Positions 1 to 15,000 of a stretch of 64,000 nucleotides of DNA are shown in pieces. Within the stretch, counting starts at the first letter, position 1. Each line of letters starts with the position of its first letter. The notes under the pieces were generated by a model. The model was not told the origin of the DNA. It saw only the letters and a program-made list of their open reading frames with translations, and made no database searches. The stretch is taken from assembly GCA_039105265.1 (NCBI GenBank), contig JAPFFF010000011.1:4650001-4714000 (forward strand). The letters run 5' to 3'. Made by a program: the position numbers and the translations under genes. This DNA is from Tritrichomonas musculus. Lineage: Eukaryota; Parabasalia; Tritrichomonadida; Tritrichomonadidae.

Positions 1-3000
1 TCGGCAGCACTTCGAACAAGGACACTAATTAAATAAGAAGCTTTAGGAATGAATTCTTTAATGTGTAAATCTTCATGATCATGTTTAAGATAACTTGCAT
101 AATTATGAATTGTTTCAATTGAAACTGCTTTAAATTGAAATACGTCTTTCGGACTTGAAGAATGAATTCGAGATAAAACTCGATCAATTCCATCTTTTTC
201 AGTTAATTCAGATAATATTTCATCAATAGCTTTTCCTTTTGTAAGATTCTTTGATTTACCTTTCCCAATGTCTTGAATCAATCTAACTCTATTCTTATCA
301 ATATTAACATCATCAGGATTAGGTAATTCAAAATCATTATCACTTAAATCTGCTTCATCATCTCCTTTTACATCAATTTTTGAAATGTCAACTAAATCAT
401 CAACGTTTTCTTCAGTTTGTTGATCATCTACTGTTTGTTCATCGTCTTCACCTTCATCTTTTACATCTTCAATTTCACCATTATCAAAGAAGGTTGTTTT
501 AGTTAATTCAACATCATCAGCAACTGCTGCGTTTATCATTTCAACACGCGTTGTTGCATCAAAAATCATATCTTTGGTATAATCAATTTTAGTCTTCCAT
601 GGAATATTTCTTGGTAAGTAAACTTTATCTTGTAATGGTATTTTAATGATCTCTGAATTACTTCCATCATCTTGAATGCTATTAATAATTTTTTGATCTG
701 TTGGTGGCAAGAAACTAAAATCAACACTTCCACTCTTTAATCGATTAACACAGCTACAAAATGAGCTATTAAATAAATTAATAGCTTCTGAATTAATCGA
801 ATAATTCTTCTTCCTTCCATTATTATATTGCTTATATAACTTGAAAAGAATTAGGAAGTAATCAAGCGCTTTCTTCTTGCTATTCTTCTTCTTTGATAAG
901 AAAATAGGAAGAACATTCGCACCCTGTGAACATGTTAAAAAGAAATTATTCAATGATTCAACAGTATTCTTTTGAGGAACTATTATTTCAGGAAGTTCAT
1001 TAATTTTAGAATCATCTTCTTCATCATCATTGTTATTCTCCATTTCTGGATTATTTTGAATTCTCCAAATTGCTTCTGGACAGGAATCTGTAATTTTGGC
1101 TGGCACGGGATCATTCTTTTCCATCAAAATAAAGCATTCATACTGATACTTTTTATGTTGTAATGGAGAAATTTTATTTGATTCTTTAGATTTTTTATGT
1201 GATGCAATTGCTTCAGATATAGGAGACTTTGGATTTGGTGTATCAAATAAGACACTCTTTGGAACATCAAAGAAGGCTCCATAAGCTTTACAATAATATT
1301 GTGATAACATTCTACTATCAGCATCAATATTCAACGAGTTTTTACGTTCAACAATTTCTTTATATCTTGTCTTGAATATTTTTTCAAGATAATAAATCAT
1401 ATTATATGAATAAATAATCAAAAGATTATCATCAACAGACTTATCAGGTATATGATTCCTAATCTTATTTGCTCTTGCCTTTAATCCTTTAGGCAATGCA
1501 TTTACGAAATCTCCAACTTTTCTAATGTTATCTTTATCCATCAAAATTAGCATTAAAATTGCAAAATTTTGATGATTTATCGCTTTTTCATCAGATGAAA
1601 TCACAGTTAATAATTCATCTGTATCAATTTTCGGCTTAGAAAGAGCTTCTCCTAATTCGATTGAAGTAATTTTATTACGAGGAAGTAAGAATTTTAATGC
1701 TTCAATAAGTCTTGCACGAGCAAGTTCAATATTATCTGGAATTACAGCAATTTCTTTATGATGATGTGGATAATTAGAAAATGCAGGGAACCAATTAGAT
1801 TTTTCAATTTCACCGATAATTGTATAAGTAACAAAGTGAATTCTTTTATTCATTGATGATGTTGTAGTTATCATTGAAGCCATTCTATTTAAGCCCATTG
1901 AATTACCCCAAAGACAACCAACAAGACTTGTAAATTTATCTTCTTGAGGAATATCATCAGTGGGCAAATCAATTAAGTCTTCCATTTCTATTTTTCCATC
2001 TTTATCAGCAAGGATTGAATTAGATTTTTCTAAAATGTTTCCATTTGTATCTAGTTTTAAGTAGAGTGGATTAATTTCAGCATCGGAAATGATTTTAACA
2101 TCTTCTTGATCTTCTCTATATTCAATTTTAGTTTGATCAATGATATCAATTACTGTTTGGAATGGCGTTACATAACATAATGATTTATTACTACTAACAT
2201 ATTTATCCAAATTCATTCCTTTATAATATTCATCAAATAAATTAAAAAATTGATTAAATATGTAGATTGGAATATCATTCATTCCTTCAGTATTGTAGAA
2301 AGTAGTTGGCTTTGTTGACTTGTTGGAAGAAATAACAGGAAAATGAAGAAATGATAATTTAATTCTGTTTTCTTTCTTGATATCAATTTCTTTTTCAAAT
2401 GCCTTTTTCTTCATTGCAAAAGCAGCACGAATTTCATACTTATCATCAGGTGGTGGGAATCCATGTTCATTAAATTCATAAACAATAGAGAATGCAATAT
2501 TCTTTGAGATTTCTTGAACACATGAATACGATCTTATTGTAGAGTAAGGATTCTTATCATTAGAAACATTTTTTTCATCACCAGATAAACCAATAATTTT
2601 CCTAATTATCATTTCTTTAGGTAAATCAAAGAAGATCTTAGCAAATGCTTTTTTAGGTGTGCAAGGACTCATTAAACGAAATGTTAATTTATGTTGAATT
2701 TTAGGTGCCCAAAATAATTCAATTGAATTAGATACAAATGCTTTTTTACGAGGATCATAAACTTCTAAAAAGAAACAAAAAGGAACAAGCATACATTCAA
2801 ATAATATATTAGCATACAATGTTTGTGACATTGCAATTTTTAAAGTACAATGAAGTTTCTTAGATTCTGTTGTATTCATTTCAAATTTAAGATATTTTTT
2901 AGATGTATTGATTGATATTTCTGGTTCATCAGCTTCATTATCATTCTCAGATTCAAGTAAATAATTATTAAATGGTGAAATCGTTGAAGAATAGAAATAA

Positions 3001-6000
3001 TCAAGATGTATCTTAACAGATTGTCCTGAATAGAACTCATTTGAACAGACTCTTAATTTATTAGATACCAATGAAAGATTGTAATTTTTACAATATAATT
3101 TAATCTTCAATGGAATGATTTTAAAGATAATTCTTAAGTCAACATTTAAAATTTTAGCATTTTTCGTTTTGGATTTAGTTTCTATTATTAAGTTTCCATT
3201 ACAATCAACAACTTCATTTACATCTTTCTTATTTAATGGAATTTTGGCAGATATTTGAATAGGATTTCTAGGTCCAATTTCATGGTTACAATTAAAGTAA
3301 TCCATACAAGAACGATCCATTTTTAAAGTACATTTAAGTGGCTCGTTAATTAAATTAACAATATTTAATTCAACACATTTAGAATACAAGGATGGTATCA
3401 ATGGACCAACTACATGCTTAATGCGTTTAACAGAACATTTTAATTCATTTTTATTCATTGTAATTACAGGCAATTGTAAAGAACTTGTATTTCTAATTAC
3501 AAATTTAGAAGCATCATAACGATTTGGTTCTTCTTTAACTAATGGCCATTTAAGAAGATATGCATCTTGGAAAATGGCTGTTGCTTCAATACCAACATAT
3601 TGTTCAGGTTGTGGTAATTCAACCATTTGTTTCTTAACAGCTTCAATTAAATCACGGAATTGTGAATAAAGAACTTTAATGTCATCTAGTGCTTTATCAG
3701 AAAGTTTCGATTCATACGGATGCTCAGAAGGAATATTTGTTGATTGTGCATTAGCTACAGCTAAGACTCTAGTTGATAATTCATCAATATATTTATCTGC
3801 ATTGTTTCTTTTGTTGAAATCCCAATAATGAAGAGTATTTGAGAAAAACAAAGATTGAATATTATTTGTTAATTCACAAATTTTCTTCAAATTATCAATG
3901 AACTTTTGATCTTGATATTGATGTGTTGAACTTGAAACATAAAGAACATATTGTGACAATTCACGAGCATTTTTTTCTTTCAAATAAGCAGTGACAAGTG
4001 CTTTAACATTCTGTCTTTCAATCAATGAAAAGAATACACCAGGAAACATTGTATTATCAGTAAAATTCAATTTAATTTCTCTTAGTTTATCTCTAAGATC
4101 GCTTAATCTCTGTATCAATGCACGCTTACTACTTCTATAATTCATTTGAAAACTAAGAAGACAAGAATTATAATTTTCCATATGAAGTCTATATTCCTTT
4201 TCCTTTTCTTTAACTACAGATGAAAATACTTTTTCTTGGTTCCTTTGGACATGCGATTTAAACTTATTTTTATCATTATTAAAAGCATCACTTACATCAA
4301 CGACTGATTTTGCTAACAATTCTTGATTATTTATAATAAATTCAGCAAAATTTTTAATTGCTTCTGATTTATTAAATGCTTGACATTTATCACTCAAGAA
4401 TTCATTAATACGATGCGAAATGTAACCAGCAGGAGCTTTAATGAAATAACCAAGAGATTTATCATCATTTTCTGGAATTTTATTTGTGTACCATTGATTA
4501 ATTTGCTGATTGAAAACAGATTCAATTACTCTTTTGGCTGCTAGACCAAGTTGAGTAATGACTTCTTTATGAATGGTTGGCTTGTCATCTCTTGAAAGAC
4601 TTTGCAGGAAATTATACATCATGTGAATGAAATTCTGTGAAAAACAAGAAGGAACACTTGGCACCAACAAATTAAACCAATCAGTGCCTAGTGTAGAAAT
4701 CATTCCAGTTTCTAAAAGAGTAAATTTACTTCGTATTTCATCTGATACAATTTTATTCATTTCTTTAGAAATATTTTTGTTAACAGTTTTTGGAATGAAT
4801 TCGATACAGTTCTTAGATGAGAAAACACGTAAACAATGAATCCAAAAAGGAAGATGATTCTTATGCTTGAAAATATGATCTTTTGAGTTACGGAATGTAT
4901 CAATTATTTTAAGAAACAATGGCGTGTTTTGAAGAACCCAAATTACAAAGGATGGATACTTATCAACATTTTCTTTATACCATTCATTTAAATTCAATGC
5001 TTTGTAATTAAGGAAATCTAAATCATCGAATTTAAATCTACGATGTTCTTCTTTAATTTCACTTTGAAAAGAAACAAATTTAATCATGCGTCTAAGAGTT
5101 TCAAATAAGGTTTTAATACCCAAATCCATGCTTCTTGTCTTTAAATATTCTCTAAGATCATTAAGAAGAACAGTTGTTGTCTTTGTTTTATCAGGTTTTA
5201 TTCCAATATAGAAATAAATCGCTTTTTGACAAATGTCGGCAACAGCTTCTTCAAAAGTAGAATAATTTTTTTTAAATATCGGTGCAAAATTAACAAGCGT
5301 GCTTAATTCAGGTGAACAGATCTTTAAAAATGGACCAGGAAGGAATTCTTCTTTTCCATTTGTAACTTTTTTGCTTATTAATAAATAAATCATATCATTA
5401 GGATTAATATTTGGCAATACAAATTCAAAGTTTTCAGAAATAGTTAAAGATAACTGCCAAGTATTGAACACTTCATTGTCATCTAGAAGAGCAGTTCTAT
5501 TCATATATTTATTCATTTCTTCAATGATCAAGAAATACTTATAGAAATAATCAATCTTAAATTGTGCCAATTGGAAAAGATAAGTTGCATTTAAGTCATG
5601 AAATGCATTACTTAGCAAATCATTCGGACATTTTTCTGACTTCAAATAATGATCAAGTAAAGAATCAATTGAAGCTCCTAATAAATTTGATTTAGTATCA
5701 TCTGACCTAGTAATTTCAAATGCTTTTAATTTAGGTAAATACTTCATGGCTTTCTTTTCATTTTTTAATTCTTTCAAATTATTATATGTATTCGAATAAC
5801 CTAAAAGTATTCGTAACTTTTGCCAATTTAAATCATTAATTCGTGACCCACTTGAAATATTCAAACTAGGCCAAATAATTTTATTATCTGTCTCTTTTGC
5901 TGAGTTCTTAGCAATTGAATCTCTCAATTGTCTAACTCTCTTCTGAATGATAGCTAAATCACTACTTGTAATAAATTCATATTTGGAATTAATTTCATCC

Positions 6001-9000
6001 AACAATGCTTGCCTAAGATGATCATTGTCAAAGAAATCTTTACTATTTTCAAGATAATATTTGATTTGATCAACTTCTTTTTTAATATGGATTTTTTCTT
6101 GTGTTTCACTTGTTGTTGATTTCATGATTCGTGATTCAACGTCATTCAAACTTTTAACAAATATTTCAACATGAAATTCTTTTATTGGAAACTTAGAACT
6201 TTCAAAGAAATGTTTTTCTTTATTAACTTCATCCAATAAAGATTGCTCACTTAATTTATTTGTGTCATCTTGAATGTCAATGTTAGCCAAATATCTCATT
6301 AAAATAGGAAGATTATCATCAAATGTTCCAACCCATTCAGTGAACTTTTCAAGAACGTCACAAGACTTCTTTGTAACTTTTTTATAAAGTTTTCTAATAG
6401 CATGTAATACATGTGATTCTAATGGATTAACAACTGTTTCAATTGACTCTATTTTCTTGTGATCTAATGTTGTAACAATGTTCCAAGCATAAGCAACCAT
6501 TTTAGTTCTTTTTTCTTCATCTTCAGCAAGAGGATTTGAATTCTGTGATGTACTTATTTGCTGTTGAACAGTATTAGAATCAATTTCTTCTTCAGAAAAG
6601 AAGTCAGATATATGAACAATTCTATCGTATCTAGGATTAGGATCATTTTTTATTTTAGATTGGAATTCAGCAATTAAATAAGTAATAAATTTGGGATTTA
6701 AAATATTTTGTGTTTTAATATTTGGATCATTTATGCGTAGTTGTTCCAATATACGTGTCATTATGTAATGATATTCATAAGTGCCTAATTTATACCTGTT
6801 TTCATTAGTAAGATTATCAATATCAATTTTATTTTCAAATTTCATTGTCTGCGTTCCAAATGTAATGTACGTTTCCGGAGAAGCGTCAAAATTAGTAGGA
6901 ATGGTAATATAAATTTCTGTTTTAAATTTATAAATGTCTTTAACGTCATTTCCAATGTAAGTATCATTTTCAAAATTAACAACAAATTTAACCTTTTGTT
7001 GTATACATGATAAAATTACAGGGAAAAGAAGACAAACTCCTTCGTCATCTGATCCAATGAATCTATGATAAGGGAAAATTTTCCTCATGAATTCTATTGT
7101 CATTGGACATTTAATTGCAAATGCAATTAGAGAATAAAAAGCAGATTTTTTATCTTTTATTTCTACAAAGTTACGAATTAATCGTAATGCAATATGATAG
7201 TGATCAGATTTACTATCTTCAGGAAGAGAATTTAATAAAAGTGAGCATTTTTGACTAATAAGTTTCTTCTTAGAAAGACTTGAAATTATATTAAATTTAG
7301 AAACAGGATGATCAAGTTCTTTTTCTGATGAAAATTCAGGTTCATTAATTTGAAGGAATGATTTTTCAACATTGAAATTCTTGTTAAATTGTTCACTTAT
7401 TCCATTAAGTAAAGAATTAACGATTTTCAAAGTTCCAAAAGTTTCATATAAAACTTTGTTTCCTCCAAAATATTTGTCGTCAATTATTTTAAGTGTATCA
7501 TTAATGTGCTTAATAATAAATGAAATATCAGAAGCTTGAATCTTTTCACAATCTTTCATTAAATTGCTGAAATTATACTTATGATCACCATTTCTTAAAA
7601 GGTAAATTTGAATGTCTCTTAGACGTTTCAAAACATTTTTATTCCTTTGAAGAACAGTCATGTCATTTTCTTTTAATTTCGACATTATTTCACTTTGATT
7701 CTCTTCAAATTTGGACAATAAAAGTTTCTTGAATGTTTCAAAGTAACTTGGATCATTTACTGAATTCAAGTAGAAATATTTAATTGAGAAATAAATTGGA
7801 GATGAAACATCAACTGCTTCACCAAGATGATACTTTTGATGATATTTCAAAACTTCGATCATAAATTTAAGAGTTCTTCCAGTAAATTGAATGTTACCAG
7901 AGAAAGAATCAACTCTATTCTTTGATTCTTCTTTGGCTACATTATGCATTGCAGCTAATCTAGAAGCAACTTGTTCAGCAAGACTTGAATTGTAACTTTG
8001 ATTAATCATGCTTCCATAAAGAATTTGGGCTGTTCTTTCAGATTGTGAATCAACTTCAGGAAGTGTAAATGAAACAGATTTAACTAAGAAAGATTGATCA
8101 ATTGCTTGATTATCTTTTGATGCAAATGGATTGAAAGTGATAAATAATTGGAAATCATGATGAATTCCATTCTTTCTTGTATAAACAAATTCAGGCCCAC
8201 ATTCAAATAAGTTTAATTCAGGATTTTCTCCACACAAAGAAGCAATTTTTTCAGCAATTTCAGGTGGCGCTGATTCAATTCCATCAATTAAAACCCATTC
8301 ACCTTCTCTCATTGCTTCAACGAATTTTGATTCTTTATTTTCAAAACGATGAACAGGACTCATTAATTCACGAATATCTTTAATTGCTTGAATAATTTCT
8401 TCCTTAGATTCAACCTTAGAATTACTTGCAATTACATCGATTTTTTTAACCATTTCACCAAATTTGGTTGGCGTCCAATCATCTGGATTATTTCTATATA
8501 TTCCTAACTCATCAAGTTGAGCTTGAATTTTAGGTTCTTGAACAATTATATCATAGAAACTTTGGAATTTTTCAATGTCAGCAGGAGACAATTTTTCAGA
8601 TAATAAAGATTGACCAGCAAGCATAGCAATTGTACTATCACTATTCATTTGAAATACATTTAATTTAGCACCAACAAGTTCAGCAAACAAACGAATAATG
8701 AATGATTTACCTGATGCTGTTCCACCTTGAATGACACAAGCTCTCTTTGATAAAACTGCACAAGCCATGAATATCATACAATATTTCTGTGTAAGCGTAA
8801 GACTATTAACTTTCGACAGTTTCTTCTCAGTATATGGATCAGTATCTGCATGAGGAACCAATGGAACTCTTAGATATTTGTTTTCATCAGTTGCATGAAT
8901 AAGAAGATACTTTTTAGATGCATCATATCTAAAAGAAGGCATTGCTTGTTGTCCTACATTAAGTTTAAGATTTTCTTTAATTTTATTAATTGTATCTTCT

Positions 9001-12000
9001 TGGAAAAATCGATAAGCAAAAATCATTTGCATTATCGTTGTTGGTGCAGTGAAGACTTCTGTTGTAGCATTTCTAAATAAGATATATTTAGATATATCAT
9101 TCATTGTGAATATTCTAGGCAGAGATTGTTCTATTAAGAAATTTATTGCTTTGCTAAATTTTTCAGTAAATCTGGAAATTTCTGCTTTATTCAATCCTTT
9201 TTCTTCAAATTCAACACAAATAACATCTTTTACTTCTTCAAATGTAGGATTCTTCACAACATAATAAATAACAGAATTGATTAAAGAAGAAGGAAGTTTA
9301 TCTCTTGTTGTTGCAGTTTGCTGAGTATTAAAAATACCAAACAAATAAAACTTACCTTTTTGCATTGTTTCGCCACTAGGTAACAAAATACTTTTTATTT
9401 CAATATTAAAGATTGAAAAAAGAACATTTAAAACAGCAGGTGTTGCGTTATTAATATTTTCAATAACAATAATTGGCATTCCAACAATATCACTACTCAG
9501 ACTTATTGTTTCAGCCAATCTTGATTTAACCATTTGAACATGAATTCCATCTTCTCTTCGATCAATTTTTAATTTACCAAGAAGATCATCAACTTTGGTT
9601 GATTGTGAAATTGTTATGTAAATAACTTCAACATTCATCATATTAGCAATGTATTCAATTGCTGTATGCTTTCCTTGGCCTGGTGGACCTTCAAGAATGA
9701 CTGGATTACGAACTGACATCCCCAAATGAAGAACGTCAAGAATATCGCAAAAAAGTGGAGTATAAGCAATTCCTTTCTTTTTGCTATCATTATAAGAATG
9801 TGCTGATGATGAAGGAACTAAAAGATTAGTGTAAGTAGATAAAATTCCTTTTGTTCCAGATTTTGGACATACTAAATTAGGTTTTTGTTCTTTTAATTCT
9901 TTTTCATATTCAACAAAATAACTCGGGAAATTGGGATCAACATCTTTCTTAATTATTTCATATAAAGCAGTTCTTTTTTTCTTACTTAATAAACCTCCAA
10001 CAACTCTAAAGATGCTTAAACCGAAATTAAATTCAGGTGAATTTTTCTTCGATTCTTTGTTAATCATTGATGTTAATTGGATTGTTTTAATCATTTGTTG
10101 AAATGAATAAGGACGAAGTTTTGAATTTGCTTTAAATGAATTTTTAATTGTTTGGAATAAGTCAATGAATTTAAGATCAAAATCAAAATCATTAATCATA
10201 CATAATGTCTTTAAAACTATGTTTTTCTCAGTGTCAGTGTAATCATGACTTGCTATTACTGTAAAACGTGATAAAACAGCTTCTGATAATTTAGAAGGAG
10301 TGTTTGCTGGACAAGTTCCAAATACACGAAAGTTTTCAGCAAAGCCAGTTAATTCTTTTTTATCGTGTGGAGTAAAAGTATCATGAATATCTTCAGTTAA
10401 TGTTATATTTTGTTTTCCTGAGAAAAGTTCATTAAATCTTTCAAGAACAATTGTTGGTAAATTGGATAGATCTTTAAGTATCAATGATTTCTTTTGTAAT
10501 ATTGCATTCAAAAACAAACCAGGCCTAAATTCCAAAGTTGTATTAGATAAAATGCATTTATCATCTTCAGAATTCCTTAGTAATAAATAAGCTAAATGAT
10601 CAATTGCATATTCAAATGAAAGAGATGACATTTTGCCTCTAGAAACATATGTTGATATGTCATCATTAGTTAATATTCCATTTTGCCATTTATCTTGCAA
10701 TTCATGCAATATTCGAACTTTTTCATTTTGATTTAAAATGCAAATATTACAAAGATTTTTAAGATAAAAATGTTTCGCTTCAGATGATAAGAAAAAGGCA
10801 GATGATCCAAGTAATTGTGCAACAGTTGTTTCTTGATTCAAAGAAATAATGTCAGCATTATTATTAAATAATTTAGATAAAAATGTTTTATATCCCGAGT
10901 TTCCCATAAGTAAAATTGGCTCTTTTTTATCAGATAGACAAATTTGAAAAGCAGTGTTCCAAAGACTTTGCAATTTAGATAATTCATCATCATTATATTC
11001 ATCGATATCATCAGAACTCATTGTCATGTTATCTAATAAAAAATCAATATTTACACCAAAATCAGGCCCTTTCATTAAGAATCTGAGTTGTAATTTCTTC
11101 GTTTCTCCATCAATGTCATGTTTTTCAATTTTTGGTGGTTCCAAAAATGCTTTTTCATATTTTTCAACAAATTTTGAATCACCGAACAATTTAAATAATT
11201 CTCTAATTTGCTTCATTGCTGAAGTTTGATCATTTTCAGGAACAGACGACATTGTATAAAAATAAATATTATGATAAATATCAACACCGATGTAATTATC
11301 AGAATAGATTGGGTTGTTTTGATAACGAACACGATTAAATATTTTATAAATGTCACGAAGCGACCAAGGCGTAATATAACCGCCAGTTAGTTTATTAAGT
11401 TCAGTCATGTATTCAGCAAGTTTTCTAGAAACTTGATCAGGTATCAAATCTTTAGTATCTTCAGTTTCTCCACCTTTAGATATCTGCACACAAATGTTCT
11501 GAAGATCTTCTTTGGAAGGAGTTGGATAATCAATGTAAACAAATCTTGGCGAAATTGTTTCTGGTATTGCATTTCGACCGAGTGTTCCTAGCTCGTTCTG
11601 ACAAGCAATAAAGAAGAAATCAGGTGAAATTGAAATAGAATTATCAAGTCCTGGAATAAAAATGTCACTTTCAATTGTTTGTTCAAGCGCTGGAGCTAAT
11701 GATTTCATAACTGCCTGTGGTGACAAGTTGAATTCATCAGCAATGAAAACATCTCCATTTTCCAACGCAGTTGTTAATGTGCCTTCAATAAAGTCTAATT
11801 TACCATTTCTCAAAGTGGATGTTCCATAAAAATGAGATGTTTTTGTACCTGCATGAAATGAATGCATTTGAAATTTGCCACTTTTCTTGTCATCATATGA
11901 ATATCTCATTCTTGCGAATTTTCGTGCTGCTGAGGTCTTGCCAACACCTGTTGGTCCTGATACACAAACCGGCTGTTGGATCATTGAATATGCCATTAAC

Positions 12001-15000
12001 TTAGACATAAAAGTGCACAAAAGTGGCGACTTGTCAAAGTAAAATTCTTGATCAGTAGAATCTGTTTTATTTTCTTTAAGTTTATTAAGAAAAGCTTTTT
12101 CAATTTTAGCATCAACTTCTTTTAGATCATATATTTTATCTCCCGACATTAAATTCAATGCATAATAGACAATAGATTGAGGTTTAACACCTATTAATAT
12201 CGGATCGTTTTTAAATTCAAGCATAAAAGTGGCAATAGCTTTACAAACTCTTGACATTTTAGATAAATTTTTCCAAATTTTAAAGTTTTCTTTAATTTCA
12301 ACAGCGGCTAATTTAGAGCATTCTGGAGAAACATTAAATATAATTTCAGGTATTTCAGAATCTTTAATTTCAGGAATTTTATCATCGTCATCATCGTCAT
12401 CATCACTTTCGTCAATTTCTTCAATAATTTTTACAGGCATGCCTTTTATTACTGGTTTTTTAATTTCAGGTTTCTTTTTCTTTTTTTCACGTTTTTGTTT
12501 AATTAATTTTAATATTTCTTCTCTTTTTTTCCTTTCAACTGCTTGATAAGAGAACTTTTTGAATAGTTGAGATAAAAAGTTATCAATATCTAATTCATTT
12601 GATGAAGGTGTAATTTGATCTTCAAGAACGATCACGTCAAACCTATTTAAAAATGCAGGAGAAATCATACCAATCTTATCAACATCGCAAGTTGCAAGTA
12701 TACGAAAAGTATCTCTGATTAAAATACGATTTTCGTTTGTATTAGGATTTTCAGGAATGTCGAAGAAGCGTTCTTTACCATCATATTTTTGATCAAGAAG
12801 GCCATTTAATCTCTCAGTAACAGTTGCTGGTGCTTCATCAATACTTTCAAGAACGCAACAACGACCTCCTTTAATTGCTTTAGTTAAAAAACCAGGAATC
12901 CAAACGATGATAGTGTCACCTGCTTCAGCTTTACTATTTGGTGATTGATGGCCAATTAAATCAGCAACTTTAGTATCTTCAGTACAAATACAGTAAAAAT
13001 GTTCATCTCTATCTTTATCTTTATCTTCATCTTTATCTTTAGTGAACTTGCTTATTATGCTTTTTGTTTTAAGTCTTGCTTTATCTTTTGGTTCCATTGC
13101 ATTGTTGTAATGATTAGAAAGCCATAATGCAACCTGAGTTTTACCAGAACCTTCTTTTCCAGCAATGATTATATTTCTTCCACTTTCCAGAGAAAAAATG
13201 GCTGACTTCACTGTCTCTTTAAGTGCTTCGTTTATATAACAATTATCGAAATCTTCAGGTATCTCAAATGGCTTCTCATCAATTGATAACTCTGGATATT
13301 TATTTAATGTTTTAATTAGTTCATTTTTCATTTGTTTTTGATACCTGGCACCATAAATTGTCATGATTGCTTCTCTAACATTTTTACCTTCTGAAAAGGC
13401 ATGAACAGTAGCTGCTATTTCTCTAATAGTGAAGCATTGTGGATCATCTTGAATTTCTTCTTTGGATGTCCATTCTGAATGAAAGTTTACTAATGCATCA
13501 ATGACTGATAAATCTGAATATTTAAACTTCCTACCAAGTCCCTTTGCTATTTCAAGTAGTTCATCCTTGGAGAAGGCTGGAAAAGTGATGACTTGAAATC
13601 TTGAATAAAATTTTAATCCAAGATCTTGTCTTTTATGCGCAAAAAGTCCTTTATTTGGATTCTGTGTAGCTACCAAACGGAAGTTTTTATTCATTTTAAT
13701 GGGTTCGAGTGGTTTTCCGGGAATTTCAACACTTAGCCAACGACTATCTAAAGCTTCTTCAATACATTGAAGTACGGATGGTGATGCTAAGTTAATTTCA
13801 TCAAGAAGTAAAATTTTCCCTTCAACAAAAGCTTTGACAAAGCTTCCATTTTCTTGGCTAATACCAGCCCATGAGTTAACATTACCTACATATCGACCAA
13901 TGAGATCTTTAGTTTTCGTTTCTGAGCTCAAGTTGAATCTGATCAAATTTTCAGATTCAACGATTTTTTTCAGTTTCGGGCTTGGATCTATATTTGGATC
14001 AGAATCTTGGGCTGTATTTTGATTACCTTCTTGTTCTTGAAAATCTTCTTGATTTTCTTCTTTTAGAGCGTCAAGTATTTTGGATGCCATTTCAACACTC
14101 AGAGTTTTGGATGTTCCAGTAGGGCCTTCAAGTAAAACTGGAATTCCATATTTAATATATGCAATAATTTTTAGAAGACGTTCTTTAGATTCAGGAGTAA
14201 GAATAAAATTAGCATCATCAATAATTTGTTGAATATTTTTAGAAAAGTCTCCATCTGGTTCTAATAATTTATCTTTTACTTGCTTAATAATCATTTTCAT
14301 ATCAGTTGAACGTTCTTCAAAGAATGGATCTTCGGCAAGTATTACATCTTGATCAAAAGGATCAAGATCTTCATTTTTCAAATCGGTTAACGGAGTTGAA
14401 ATTACAATGTTCTTCTCTTCGGAAACAACTTTCTTATTACCTTTCCTATTTCTTAATTTTTCTTTCAATTTTGCATATTTACTTGCATCAGGATTTTTGG
14501 ATTCTTTTGGATCTGTTGCTGCTAGAATGGCTGCATTTTTCTTCTTTGATGCTTTTATAAATATTTGCGCAGGTTTGTAGTTGTTTTCGGCTGCTTTTTG
14601 ATAATAGTACCAGGCTTCAGTTTCATTTTTATTACATCCAATTCCTTTGCTTCTTAAACGAGCAAATCGCCACATAGCTTCAGGGTCGCCACTATCTGCA
14701 TCACGTTTAGCTTTTTTGGCTGCCTCATCCATTTTATCTTCAGCTGATGTTATTAAATTAATGTAATCATTAAGAACTTGTTGATTAAATGTTGGATCTT
14801 TAGTAAAATCTGGAATCATTGCCATTAATTCATCAAGAAATTTTCCAACAGTAGGGCGTTCTTTTGGATCTTTGGAAATTAGTCTAAGCAATAAATCATG
14901 CATGTATGAGGGAATAGAAGGTTGTAAAGTAAGCAATACACCAGATTTGATTAAATCAATTAATTCTTGGCCAGTGGGTTTATCATCACCCAAAATATTG

